Source of the DNA: Collybia mongolica | Taxonomy: Eukaryota > Basidiomycota > Agaricomycetes > Agaricales > Clitocybaceae | DNA: 64,000 bases | Assembly: GCA_013420905.1 (NCBI GenBank) | Contig: JAAXNY010000004.1 | Coordinates: 3,286,001 to 3,350,000 of the forward strand | Reading direction: 5' to 3' | Shown here: piece after piece, positions 11,549 through 22,712 of the stretch | Layout: each line of letters begins with the position of its first letter | Position numbering within the stretch: the first letter of the stretch is position 1 | Translations under genes and position numbers: made by a program | The notes under the pieces: generated by a model | What the model was told of the DNA's origin: nothing | What the model saw: the letters and a program-made list of their open reading frames with translations, nothing else | Database searches by the model: none

Positions 11549-11985
11549 GCTGGCGGTTAGTGAGAAACAAGAAAAGCGCGACGACGCGTCGAACCGCGGC
11601 TGGGACTGAGTTTTAAAAAAAAGCGTGTTTCCCCGTGACCTTCTAAGTACAGGAAGAAACAGATATTCTCAACGCTATTGTCATCTTATGCCCCTCGACC
11701 ATCATACATCAGACTTCACACCCAAGGTCTCTCCCTCATGATCACTTATCTAAATACCCTTTCAAGGGATTTCGCGTTCTCTGTTTACTATGTCATCAAG
11801 GCATGCTCCATACTAGCCCGACGGCTCTTCTACCACCAGACCAACGTCGAAGCTTCCGACTAGATATGGAGTTCAGATGGGCCAGTGTCGTTAATTTGTT
11901 AAAATTGGCATGTGAAAGACCTTGTTGTGTTATTGAGAACAAAAGGCAGCACGCTAAAGATAAAAAAGAAAAAGAAAAAACATAT
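11549..11985. other. intergenic region between MCM2 start and tRNA-Gly
   Basis: About 430 bp. The right end (11962-11980) is A-rich on the plus strand and forms the T-tract terminator of the minus-strand tRNA. The remainder should contain the MCM2 promoter. No coding frame is supported. Confidence 0.6.
11975..11980 (-). terminator. Pol III terminator of tRNA-Gly
   Basis: Reading the minus strand, six consecutive T residues follow the tRNA 3' end within six bases, with further T runs of five and six just beyond (to about 11962). This is the usual RNA polymerase III termination signal and supports the gene being functional. Confidence 0.85.
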
Positions 11986-12077
11986 TGCATTAAGAGAGAA
12001 TCGAACTCCCGGCGGGTCGAGTTCAGTAAGAGCTTGATCAATGGCAACGACCCAGGTTACCACTACCCCATTAATGC
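11986..12077 (-). tRNA. tRNA-Gly (anticodon GCC) with an intron
   Basis: A full cloverleaf folds on the minus strand. The acceptor GCATTAA pairs with TTAATGC (7 of 7). The D arm GGGT/AACCT surrounds the loop AGTGGT. The anticodon stem GGTCG pairs with CGACC. The T stem GGGAG pairs with CTCTC (one G-T pair) around TTCGATT, and the discriminator is A. The A-box-like TGGGGTAGTGG and B-box-like GAGTTCGATTC are present. The anticodon loop starts TTGCCA, with GCC at 12043-12045. About 21 nt separate it from the 3' half of the stem, placing a canonical intron after position 37 (about 12021-12041). The A/T-rich acceptor stem is unusual for a Gly-GCC tRNA. The T-run terminator follows directly. Confidence 0.88.
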
Positions 12078-12413
12078 TTGTAATCGCGCAGTGACATGAA
12101 CTCGACATGATTAATCATTGCTTATAATAATAGTATATTTTTGCCATTGGCCATCATATAAATCACACAAGTAGATATGTCATATGCCTAGCTAGACTTT
12201 ACCATCCAAAAAACACACTCAGCGTGCTTGGTAGTAATAAACGCCATATATATTATAGTCGTGACGACCGAGAAGTGGAGGTTGGATATGATTGATAGCG
12301 GTGTTGTGTTTATTACTCAATCGGACGACCACCCATCTGTTCTTCTGTAATTGGCTTTGGAAAGGAAGCCAAGGGTTCGCTGCACAGAATAAGATGTAAT
12401 TCCAGTCTGATGT
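12078..12413. other. intergenic region between tRNA-Gly and EMI1-like gene
   Basis: About 335 bp of A/T-rich sequence with many TATA-like words around 12130-12260. It contains the 5' flank of the tRNA and the 3' flank of the EMI1-like gene. No coding frame is supported. Confidence 0.55.
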
Positions 12414-12805
12414 TTAAGGGTGAACCCACTTTCGAATATCCCAAATTTCCTCGCTACTTTTTGCGAGCCGTCTCGTAGCCCACCATTCCGCCCGACGACG
12501 GATCCAAGCATCGCGTTGCTCTTCCGGATGCAGAGCTTTGATGCTCATACAGAACTTGAAATCTTCCAATTTGGGCGCACAGACTGGTCGTTCTCCGTAT
12601 CTGTAGAGCGATTTAACCTGGTTGCGGATTACTAAGGTCATGTTGGCAGTAAAACAATGTAACTGAAATCGCGGCACGTACCATTACACGATAAGTACGT
12701 GTCGAAGAGACTTATGCATCCCGGAATATCATCAGGTGTAGGGTGGACCAGACGAAGATAAGCTTCTTCCTGACGAACTGCAGTGTTGAAGTCGATTTTT
12801 GACAT
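12414..12805 (-). CDS. Emi1/DUF3128-like twin CX9C mitochondrial protein
   Basis: Two exons, 12682-12805 and 12414-12631, encode 113 aa from the ATG at 12805. The core has two CX9C units: CISLFDTYLSC and, after SLYRYGERPV, CAPKLEDFKFC. The family-typical tail DAWIRRRAEWWATRRL and SSEEIWDIR follows. This pattern matches the DUF3128/Emi1 family (early meiotic induction protein 1), small proteins expected in the intermembrane space and linked genetically to mitochondrial DNA maintenance and sporulation in yeast. No presequence is visible, as usual for Mia40 substrates. The gene is divergent from the hydrolase that starts 162 bp to the right. Family call is good; function is inferred. Confidence 0.82.
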
Positions 12806-12967
12806 GGAAGAGATCAGACGTAACGTATGAAAGCAAATAACAATTTCATGTGATTGATATCGGGAGACCAACTTTGTTCAACCGGGGGTATGTATTTAGA
12901 ACGCTCATAAATCACAAATGCGCTCTTAAAGCCTACTTCGATTCCTTTAACCTTCATAACAGCTTCC

Positions 12968-14285
12968 ATGGGGTCGTTCGCTTTTCGCAGACAACCGGCC
13001 AAGGGTTTGTATCTTCTGTACCAACTCATCACCACCCTCATTGTTCGCATCCCACTCTGGGTCCTCCTTGCGATTCCAAGGCAAGTTGAACAATCCAAAA
13101 GAGCTATCTACGATTGGTCTAATGGTTACTATCTCAAGATCACTGCGCCCTCGAAAATCATGGGACTTTCGACGCGTAATCTGGGTTAAATTGACTCGCC
13201 ATTTGATGGATATTACTGGAAAGTGCGCTGGAATTTGACGAATCTCATACTACATTTATCTGACGATTGTTCTGAACAGAACTGGGCCTCTTGTTACTAT
13301 GCCCAACCATTTGGCCATCGCTCCAGGAGTCAATGTTCATGGTGTTTGGGTAGAGAGTGTTCCTGAACTTATAACGGGAGAATTGGCAACATGGATGTCA
13401 GCTACGTCCGTTGTCCCTGCTCGTGTTCCTGGGTACTGGACATACAAAAAAGGCTTTAATCCTAATATAGAGGCTCCTCCAACCCCTGGTGAAAAGGTCG
13501 TATACCTTATGCATGGTGGTGCATATATTCGTCTGTCTGCACACCCTACAGACCCAACTGCCGCTATCGCGCGCGGACTCGTCCAGCACATCGGTTCTGT
13601 ACATCGTGCATTCTCGATTGAATACCGTCTCGCATCCCACAAACCATACACAATCGCCAACCCATTTCCTGCGGCGTTGCTCGACGCCCTCGCAGGCTAT
13701 AACTACCTTGTCAATGTAGTAGGCTTCTCGCCATCGAACATCATCATTGCAGGAGATTCAGCCGGTGGAAACCTCGCACACGCTCTCACACGATACCTTA
13801 TCGAATACAAAGATACACCGGGTGTCAACTTACCTGCACCAGCAGGCGCACTCGTCCTTCTTTCCCCCTGGGTGGACCTTAGCACTTCCCACGAAGTTCC
13901 CGGGTCATCAGCAGAAACTTGTGCTCCATCCGATTATATAAGACCCATTGAAAAGGGCGTTCACTATGCTAAAGATGCGTTCCTTGGGCCTCTCGGCATT
14001 GGTGCTGCAACACACAACAAATACATCTCGCCCGCTTCCCTTCATCCCGCCATGACCATCGATTTTAAGGGTTTCCCCCGGACATTCATTGTTGCGGGTG
14101 GTGCTGAGGTCTTACTGGATCAGATCAGAACTTTCAGGGACAGGATGGCAAGAGACCTTGATGACGAACAGCTCAAATACGTCGAGGCTGAAGATGGTGT
14201 TCATGACTATATCGTTTTCAAGTGGCATGAACCCGAAAGGACGGATACCCTAAAGCAGATAGCCAAATGGGTGGACACTGCTTAG
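12968..14285 (+). CDS. alpha/beta hydrolase of the HSL family (esterase / steryl-deacetylase-like)
   Basis: Three exons, 12968-13080, 13139-13222 and 13280-14285, encode 400 aa. An N-terminal hydrophobic segment (LITTLIVRIPLWVLLAI) suggests a membrane anchor. The HSL signature HGG lies at about residue 144 (MHGGAYIRLSAHPT), the nucleophile motif GDSAGG at about 224, the acid region AEVLLDQ at about 345, and the catalytic His in DGVHDY at about 373. Such enzymes hydrolyse small acyl or acetyl esters; the substrate is unknown. Intron 13081-13138 is GC-AG: AG followed by gcaagt. It is needed to join IPR to SLRPRKSW in frame; the only nearby GT would put the next exon out of frame. The gene is convergent with FNT-1, with 76 bp between stop codons. 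Confidence 0.88.
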
Positions 14286-14361
14286 TGGAGGATGACTCAG
14301 ATACCTGTACACAAATGCGATATTTCACGGAAAACACGAGAGTTATGTACACAACAGTCCA

Positions 14362-15914
14362 TCAATGTTGTTTTGTGTCAGTAACGTCACTACTGTTTTC
14401 TTTATATCCCAACCTATGATCCGAGTTGTGAAAGATTTCTCCGCGTTCCGCAGTGTGTTCAGCATCCACACGGTAGTCTTTATAATAGTAATATGTCGCA
14501 GGAAGGGCAACTACTAGCCCACCTACAATATTGCCAAAGAATGACGCGAATAACGACCTCAGCGGAAATCAATACAGACGTTGACGGAGGTTTACAACAT
14601 CAAGCTTACTTGCGAATATACTCGGCAACGGTGAGCTTCAAACAAGGTGAGTGCTGAGGTGGTCAAGTTTTACGTTAAAATATACTCACATCAGCACCAA
14701 ACATAATTCCAAGAGGAACGGAATACATGTTGGCTATAACTGATATTCCTGCATTAAAGTCAGTTTCAAAAACTCATAAAGCCTTTGACGCACCATGGTC
14801 GAACGAGCATGCCACAAATACCTAGACAAGACTTTAGTACCGCATCACGTCGCGGAGAACCCAGCTGACCCAGATCGGAAACCACAATGCAACAATCTGG
14901 GTTTCAGAACCTTAATGTTAGGAAATTTGCCAGACTCTTCTGATCAAACTTACCTTTGAAATAGTGTCCTTGGCCGCCGTCGATTGCTATTTGGGTGTGA
15001 TATGAGAACTTGCTATGAAGGTCCTTTTTTGACCACATACCCATATAGCAACAGAAACAAGCCAGTTACAGCCGATCCCGCGAAGGAATATCTGATGCCA
15101 TTGAGGATCGCCAGCTTTGTGACTTGAAAAGAACTATAAGAAAGAAAGTAAAAGGAACAAGAGGTCGTATTACATGGCAGCTGATTTGATATAGGAGACA
15201 TAGGGTTCAGTAGAAACGATCCCGCTGTCTAAATGGTCGTCAGTCAAAGCGTCTAGAGTAAACCAAGCGCTCAGTGACAAATAGCGCACAGTGTACGAGG
15301 ATCGCCGCAAAGAAGAGACTCCCGGCTAAGTTTCCGAAGAATACTGGAGCATGAAAACAGTCAACGAGTTGTTAACGTTGCTTGAAAAACATGAATACCA
15401 ATCAACCAGTTAACACACAAACCCCACCAAGGTACGGCATGCTGTAGGACAGCCATTGGAAATATCTGTGGGAAAATTCCTCAAAATTAACAAAACGATC
15501 AACTCCTCAACCTCACAAGATCAGATAATTACCATCATATTGCTGGTCAAGAGTTCTTGATTTTGCAATACAATCCTATTATCCTGTCAGTTGATTCTTA
15601 CACGATTGAAAAGAGGCCCACATTGTCAAACCAACAGGGAAGACGAAACCCCCCAACACTTTTACGATTCCAGGGTCGGACTTGGTCAAACCTACCGCTC
15701 CACCCGATAGAATCTCAGATAGTAAACCACCAAATGAGATCATTACACCGGCCGCAACCTATGATACCAATCAGAAAAGGTGAAAGGAGGAATATGTGAC
15801 ATGAGTTACAGCTTTCAAGAACACCATTTCATAGCGGTCATTGTGTTTGGCAATTCCGTATTTTACTATAGCGTGAGCGGTCTGTGGAGCGGTCAGAGTG
15901 CTAGGTACGTCCAT
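14362..15914 (-). CDS. formate/nitrite transporter FNT-1
   Basis: Thirteen small exons: 15810-15914, 15622-15758, 15533-15575, 15399-15465, 15290-15343, 15174-15228, 15041-15122, 14954-14986, 14870-14896, 14794-14821, 14690-14739, 14610-14635, 14362-14557. About 300 aa with six predicted membrane helices. Family signatures include GVMISFGGLLSE, NQELLTSNMM, the WHQIFLRGIGCNWLV helix and SFDH..IANM, whose His matches the central pore His of FocA-type channels. These proteins carry formate, nitrite or related small monovalent anions across membranes. The ATG at 15914 aligns with that of its paralogue FNT-2 at 29.5 kb. Exon 11 has two possible acceptors nine bases apart (before 14748 or 14739); the downstream one matches FNT-2. 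Substrate unknown. Confidence 0.9.
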
Positions 15915-17034
15915 GGTGGCAGAGGCGGTTTCTGAAGGGATGGTCAAATTTGTGGCGATGACGGAAGCCGTTTTCTCCAAGGAACCTAGAGCTATAAGTA
16001 TATGAGAAAGAGCTACCCGGCTTCCGGGCTGCTGATGGTGAATCCAGAAGTTCGCAGAGTATGGCGTGCCTAGTGTAAGCCACATTTCTCCTTGAGGCCA
16101 CTAAATTGAATAGCTACGGAATTTTGGAGTCTACGTTGAGGTATTCTTAGATGTGAGGCATGAGGCCCGCCGGCGTGTGAGCAGTTGTTGGACGATGAAG
16201 TAGGTTGTCGTGTCACACGGGCCGTCAGTGATTAGAATTAGGGGAAGTCGTTCCGGGGGGTCGATGTAAGCGCCCTCGTTGCATCTTCATCATATTGAAA
16301 TGCTAAAAGAGGTGGTTGCCTCACAGGACCTGTTCTGAGAGGAGTATCAAGTTCACAATGGTGTGCAAGGGTTTAATTTTGACAAAAATGTACATTTGAT
16401 GGTCACGACGAACCGAATACAATCCCACAGCTTGGACTTTCTGCATAAAGTACAGTGGTATGGCGGTTGAAGGCATTATTGGGTAGAATTGGACTTTAGC
16501 TGCTCGAGAATTCGCTGAGTCGATAGCCCCGCGGGTGAGGGTCTATTTCAAAAATGCGGTACCTTGGGCGTAGGGGCCCGTGGTATATTTTTGTATGTCC
16601 ATCTGGGGAAGGCTTGAATGGTACTAAAGATTCACAGAATTTGAGCACTGTGGTATGCCAAGACCATTTAGATAGCGAGCCTGGGAAATCTGTTATTTTG
16701 GGTTCAACTGACAAGTGACAGGCCCCAAAACGACGCATGCTCTCATCATTTGACGTGACAAGGGAGCGAAGAAACAACGGCGAGTTTCACACAAAAAGAG
16801 CTCCATGACGCAGCTCACAAGTGAAATTCCGACCTTTTTCAGATAGGCATTGAGTTACATGTTTGCGATGAAAGGATGATAGTGTTTACGTAGTACAGCA
16901 GTAAGGCGTACGTGATAAGTAAAGTCAGGCAAAGGCTAATCAATGCATATCGGAAGACTGCCTATTAATCAATTCCAGGGTCACGACGCTTTTTGAGAGG
17001 AATAGTGATTATAGCGAGAAAAAGGGAAATCAAA
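15915..17034. other. intergenic region between FNT-1 start and Mei2 3' end
   Basis: About 1.1 kb. A 93-codon minus-strand frame at 16496-16777 has no family resemblance and no splice-consistent extension, so I do not call it. The left part should be the FNT-1 promoter. No repeat or RNA gene recognised. Confidence 0.5.
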
Positions 17035-20000
17035 TCATGAAGTACCCCATGTTTTTGAATTGGGCCGTCGGCGTGATGTTCCAACAGTGGGGAAAGTAAG
17101 TGCGGCAGTATCCGGGGTGTTTTGGCGTTCCCGATCAACGTGCCGTCCGTGTTGAGAGCGTTGTTCTTCGTTCTGCTGGTGGCGGCGCAGCGGGATTGAC
17201 GTATTTATTTGGGGGGTAGGGCATCCTCGAATAATCCCCGGAACATACAAAGCGCCGCGGTTGAAGGAGCTGCGCTCTTTTCTCCGGAGGTGAGTGGGAG
17301 CTGGAAAAGGCTCAGGCAATCCTTGTTCTGGTCCAGGATTCGAATAAAAAATCTTTGGACGCCATGCTTCACGCTCATCCATAATGCAAGAATTTTTAAA
17401 CTTTTCAACCAATGCCTCTTTTCCTCTGTCAAAAGTGGGAGAGCGGTGAGCGTGATTTTCGGAGTGGATCGTTAAAGTGACGTACTGATAATTGGCGTAA
17501 CTCATTTGCAGGACTTTTTCACTGGAAAACATATTCCTACGGTATATGAGTCTTCACGTTAGAGATATGATAGGGAGGTTCTCTCACCATTTTTCACCCA
17601 GTTTCTTCTTCGCAAAAAAGAGAAGATCCTGGACATTAATGAAATTCACAAATGCATATCCAACATTGCACCCTTGTGACCATATCAACATTAAACAATG
17701 ATTAGAGACGGAATCAACTTTATATACCGTTTTGAAAGTCCATCCTGAGATAAAGAAAATCAATCTTGCGCGGACAAACTTTTCCGATATATGCTATCAG
17801 GTCCTTGTCGCTCATTTTGTTGGGAATGTTTTTGACCATCACCGTCGTACGGGTATCCTGTCCATCTTCGATCTTGACTAGATTCAGTTGATTACGTTCT
17901 GGGGTAACTGGCAGTTCTCGCGGGTTGGCTGCTGACAATCGCTGTACGGGATGAGTTAGCCGGACTGGGACTGGGGAAGGAGCGGACGGGATATTTGGGC
18001 GAAATATCGTTGGGAGAGGAGTCTGTACATAGTGCTCAGCTACAATCTGGGGTTCAGGTTTGGAAAGATTGGAGTGATAAGGACTCGGGCCTCCTGTTGG
18101 CATTGATGTTGGCTGGGAATAGTGTGGAACACTCTGATGATGTTGCACAGCGACCCCATTGGATTCAGGATACCAGTTGTCACCTGTAGCAGGGTGAGAA
18201 GCAGTCATCATAGCACTTTCAAATGCCCAGTTAGTCGTGACCACATTGGAAGGTGGGCCAACAGGTTGGGTATTTGAGTTCTCATATTCGTATTCAGGAA
18301 TGCGCATATGAATAGAGGGGGGCACTGGGGACGGAGCCGCGGAATAGCATGCTGTCAGAACCTGTGCTGAACGTGGGTAGTATAGAGGAGATGGCGTTGA
18401 ATAGGCAGCATAATAACGATCTGAGGTATTGGGGATACTGCGCGACGGGCAGTAATAGCAGTCGTGATGCGGGCCGTAATATTGGAGTCCAGGGTCTTGA
18501 TGCGCCATGGTGTTTGATGTCGTTTCCAGCGCTTCAAAGCTCGAGCTGTGTGTTGTGTCTTTGAAAGTGTTCACTTGTGATGGGCTAGGAGGAGCATATG
18601 GCCTCCCTGTATGGTCCACGAAAAACTGGTTTGCGGCACGCTGACCTTGAAAATTTTGAGGATACTGGATCATAGTTTGATTTTCCGCCGGGGACGAGGT
18701 ATAGAAGTAAGTTGGAGATGGGATGGGATGACCGTGAGATGGTACGAATGAAGGAGGTTGTGGAAAAGAGTTCGAAAGGACGTGCTGGCCAGCACTGACA
18801 CTTCGTGGACGGTGGTGAGTTGGTGGTGGGTAGAAGAATCTCTCACGAGTTTGGGAGTGATGGCCCGGTGGTCCAATTTGCAATGCTCCATCACCAGTAT
18901 TGAACGTCGCTGCAGTGGTATTTGGGAATGGAATTACATTTTTTGAATGCTCGTTGAAGGTTGGGGATGAACACCCTTGTTTATTCTCTGATGAGTACTG
19001 GGACTGATCCGTCGACGTCTCACGGCCGAAGACTTTGAGTTTCATTCCAAATAAGACTTGACCATCTAAAGCAGTATATGCTGCGTTAGCCTCCCGAACG
19101 TCATAATATTCGATGTGAAATATTTTTGTGTGGGCCTGATGATTAGGCAAAAAAAAAATTTATTTCAGAAAACGGTAAAGCTCCCAGAATACATTATACT
19201 CACCTCTGTATCCGATTCAGATTCGACGGTTGAAAACGACTTTAATATGCCAAACGAGTCAAGCATGCTTTTCAACATCGTAAGGTTTATTTCCCGTTTT
19301 GCATTGACTAATTCATCGTTGTTCTCAGTTTCTACCGCATGGTGGGCAACCACATTGCGTTCATCCATATTCCTGTCGTCCACAACCCTCAGTTCTCCTT
19401 TTTCGGCGCTCCCAGGAGTCTCTTTCCCTTCCACAGAAATGTAAAATCTTCCGTCCACAGAGGCCAGAAAGGTTGAATTCCCGATGGTTTTGGCAAGCTC
19501 GTCAGCCGTTACGAATTGGCAGGATATCCAAGGTTTTATTTCTGCTTCAGTTGTGTCGTCGCCGATACATTCCACCAGTGGACTGTTGGGAGAAGGAGTA
19601 GACAGAATGGTCTTTGCAACTGCTGCATGTCGTATGTCGAAAAATGCGAGCATCACAATGCCATGGGATTTCTGGCAACGGACAAAGACACCTTTGATTG
19701 AATCCTCGTTCAGTGGACCAAATCTAGCACTGTTGTTGGGTACTGATACAGTACTAGATACGTCAGATCTTGGATCGACATAGAGGGTCGTTAAAGACCC
19801 AACAATGGAGGATCTTAGTGTATCGGACGGTGTTGTTTTAGAAATGTTCCCAAGCTGGATAAAAAGTCAGTGAAAATGCAAGTATAAGGATAGAGTTGAT
19901 ATGCACTAGTAAAAAGTGGGTGGCCGCGGGGCTGGTTTCATGTTCTGTCCCCTGAGATTCCACACCTGCGTCATAAGCCGCCTCGGCATTGTTGGATGAG

Positions 20001-20500
20001 CCAATGCTCGTGGCGGTGCGCAGACTGGAAGAAGGTGTGAGAGGGGGTGTCAGCAGAGAGTATCCGTGGTCATGGTCCATCCGACGACGCATATGAAGTT
20101 TAAGAGGCCGTTTATTGATATAATTAGTAAGGTCATCGAAAGAAAGTGTTTCGCGATGTTCCGATACTTTCTTAGGAGTTAGAGACGATGTTATGGAGGG
20201 TTGCTGTGCTATAGTGGGAGTGGGAGATACTGGTCGTTCAGGAGGTTCGTGATTGGAATCTTCCATCCGGGAAGGGATGGGGCCGGAGTGAGGTGGAAAC
20301 CTGGAAGCAAAGAAAACATGAAAAAGGTGTTTGTGCGAAATTTATTGGGCGACTTACCAGATATTGGGTAATGATGGCGAATGCTGGAGTCGAGGGGGAT
20401 GATTGCGAACTATCTTGTTTCTATTGCCAGTGAGAGGGGAGTTAGCGAGTCCAGCCCCAAGGTCAATGCTGGCTCTAGCTTGAGCATGAGTGTTGGCCAT
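17035..20500 (-). CDS. Mei2-like RNA-binding protein
   Basis: Seven exons: 20358-20500, 19907-20300, 19204-19854, 17728-19135, 17588-17672, 17486-17536, 17035-17425. They encode 1040 aa. The N-terminus carries PSLPNIWFPPHSGPIPS. Two degenerate RRM-like segments are encoded around 19100-19850 (VFVRCQKSHGIVMLAFFDI; KIFHIEYYDVREANAAY). The diagnostic C-terminal RRM3 begins TTVMVKNIPNK, continues DFLYLRMDF and CNVGYAFVNF, and ends with NYQGKEALVEKF and EAWRPKIFY. Mei2 proteins bind RNA and, in fission yeast, are essential for entry into meiosis. Long Ser/Pro/Tyr-rich linkers separate the domains. The 60-nt intron 17426-17485 is a multiple of three and stop-free, so retention would insert 20 residues inside RRM3. 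The start was extended upstream to 20500 because exon 1 joins in frame. Confidence 0.9.
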
Positions 20501-21639
20501 GGTATAGCTGAAGGAAGAAGGCCCGTGAAGTGCGCAGAAGGTTTATATGGGAGAGAATGTCACGAAAGAGATGAAACTAGGGTAGAACGATGAGCTTGTT
20601 AATTAAGGTGTTTAATTGACGTCAAAGGCGACCGGAGAAGCTTCCACGGGCGCAATCAAGAAATAAGACCAGGCAACAGAAGAAGAGCAAGGATTTGCGG
20701 ATCTGGAAGACACTCTGATAGCTCCCACCGTCGTCAGGCAAATTATGAGCAAGCTAGACAGTCGGTGAATTTGTTGAAGCCGAAAGGAAAGAGATTTCAA
20801 GGCAATCCATCGCAGAGATATTCAGGGTTAAAGGAAGACAGAAAAAGAAACCGAAAAACGGAGCATGTGTTGGATTCCATTACTTGTTTTGACCAGCGAT
20901 CACGAACGGTGGTGATCCACTGGAAAGGTATGAGAACAGGATGAACCGTTAAAGAAATGAAAGTACCTCTTGGAATGTTACACACTGGGTAGGGAATACG
21001 CGCGCAAGGAAAATGTTCCTGATATACTAATTTCACGTCATCCCGGTTGCGTTAGGGAGGCAAAATTCCCTTTTGACTCTCAATAGTAACCATCGGGTTT
21101 GGATGCATCACCGCCACAAAAATAGACCAAGATACCGATATCACTTGCGTCAGTTTCTTGTGCATGTTTGATGTTGCATGTTGAGTATCAGTCACTGTGA
21201 AAATAGCATCCACAAGGCAAGATAAGCCACAGCAAGAATTATGCAGGGCGAGATGGAAAGGCGGTGCCGCTCAGAGTTGTAGAATTTGCCGAGACAACGG
21301 AAATTCATCGAAGAGCCCGAAGAACTTCGATCTTGAGCATTTCGCCTTCCCTGTCCGGTCTTCTACAAAGGTTCCCACGCCGCGCATCACTGGAGCATGG
21401 CGAGAAAGCTACCAGTAAGGGTCCATGGCAATACCGGATTGTATGTAGATATAGTAAATAGGAATGAAGCGTTCGACGAATTTATGGTGGACAACCTGAA
21501 AAGCTGTCGTAGAGTGTTTGGCGACGTTTTACCTTCAACGGCCACATGCAAGGTCACATGACTCATTCTGACATTTTCGTCGCTCCCCTACGTTCTGGAC
21601 CGAGTCGTTGTCATTTCATTGAGCCACCAGTAGGCCAGG
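20501..21639. other. divergent promoter region, Mei2 / bS6m
   Basis: About 1.1 kb between two divergent starts. Small frames such as 21197-21418 and 21264-21461 show no family features and no splicing continuity. It presumably carries regulatory sequence for Mei2 and the mitoribosomal gene; no individual site could be assigned with confidence. Confidence 0.5.
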
Positions 21640-22128
21640 ATGCCGTTCTACCAAATGTTGTGCATTACAACACACTATCAGGAATATGTATGTATATTTC
21701 CCATACCTCATTTGTAACCTGATTGAGGGATCATTTCTGGTTCAGAAACACATAAAAGAACTGGTTCGTCAGACCGCGACACATGTCATGAACGCGGGCG
21801 GCGTCGTCCGTAACGTTAATTCATGGGGCACTCTTACATTACCGCAACGCATGAAGAGACATGGCCAAATTCATTCCACTGGAGAGTGGGTGCTTCGTGG
21901 TTTTTTTAAGAAAGAAAATTGACAAGTTTTTCCCCCTCAAGTTACTGGACCATGCACTTCGACACAGCACCGCGCACACTCCGCTCGCTAAACTCCATTA
22001 TGCGAAGAGACCCACGTGTCGTTCGGTGGACGGTGCTTAAGCTGGGTGCCAAGGTGGAGGACATTGCAAAAGAGGGACAGAAAGCGCAAAAGGGGACCTC
22101 CATCGAGGCTTCGGATCTTGTCAACTAA
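21640..22128 (+). CDS. mitochondrial small-subunit ribosomal protein bS6m (Mrp17-type)
   Basis: Three exons, 21640-21687, 21746-21885 and 21942-22128, encode 124 aa. The sequence begins MPFYQMLCIT and continues VRNVNSWGTLTLPQRMKRH, YWTMHFDTAPRTLRSLN and RRDPRVVRWTVLKLG, the conserved beta-strand pattern of fungal mitochondrial S6 (MRP17). It belongs to the platform of the mitoribosomal small subunit, binding 15S rRNA. No long presequence is visible, as in yeast Mrp17. The gene is divergent from Mei2 and transcribed toward the desaturase. Confidence 0.88.
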
Positions 22129-22712
22129 GTAACGCCAGCCTTTATTGTTAATGATGGGAAGTGCTCTCGTCAAGTCATTCCTTTGGTTAATCAGAATGCT
22201 GCACTCGCGTTTACCTGCAAGCCGACCGCTGGCCCACCATGCACACGCACACCCATGATGAATCCGTCCTCTAACTGGGACCCGACATCTGTGCGACGTG
22301 GTATCTCTCATCCAACATCTTCGTTCCTGCCGAGGTGTACCTTCTCGCCTAATAAACTTTCAAAATTCCTGCTTTTTTTGCGATTGTGTCCCATCGCGGT
22401 CGTTTGCGAGTTGTCTAATAGGTTAACAGATTTTCTGGTCCTGATCGAACCAGCCTGAGAAGTACCAAGAATCAAATCTCGATGGTTGACACATATTGGT
22501 GCAATCTGTTGCAAAGCTCACATGTCACTGTCATATGGTACACAATGCCGCCCTCCGGGTCACCCATCTCCCCGAATTCCAGTTCCATTAATCATTAAAA
22601 ATATTAAGATAGGATGCATTATCCAATAGATATAAAAAACTATTACTTAAATCTTCCTCATTGTTAGGAGATGAAATATATGATAAGTATAATATGTGGT
22701 ATGTCAAGACAC
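22129..22712. other. convergent intergenic region, bS6m / desaturase
   Basis: About 580 bp between two 3' ends. The A/T-rich tract at 22580-22660 is compatible with poly(A) signals. No coding frame is supported. Confidence 0.55.

Noticed and set aside
11803..12099. 98-codon plus-strand frame
   Set aside because: It runs over the tRNA-Gly gene and its terminator; lysine/glutamate run reflects the A-rich terminator strand.
16496..16777. 93-codon minus-strand frame between FNT-1 and Mei2
   Set aside because: No splice-supported extension, no recognisable motif; length is within chance expectation.
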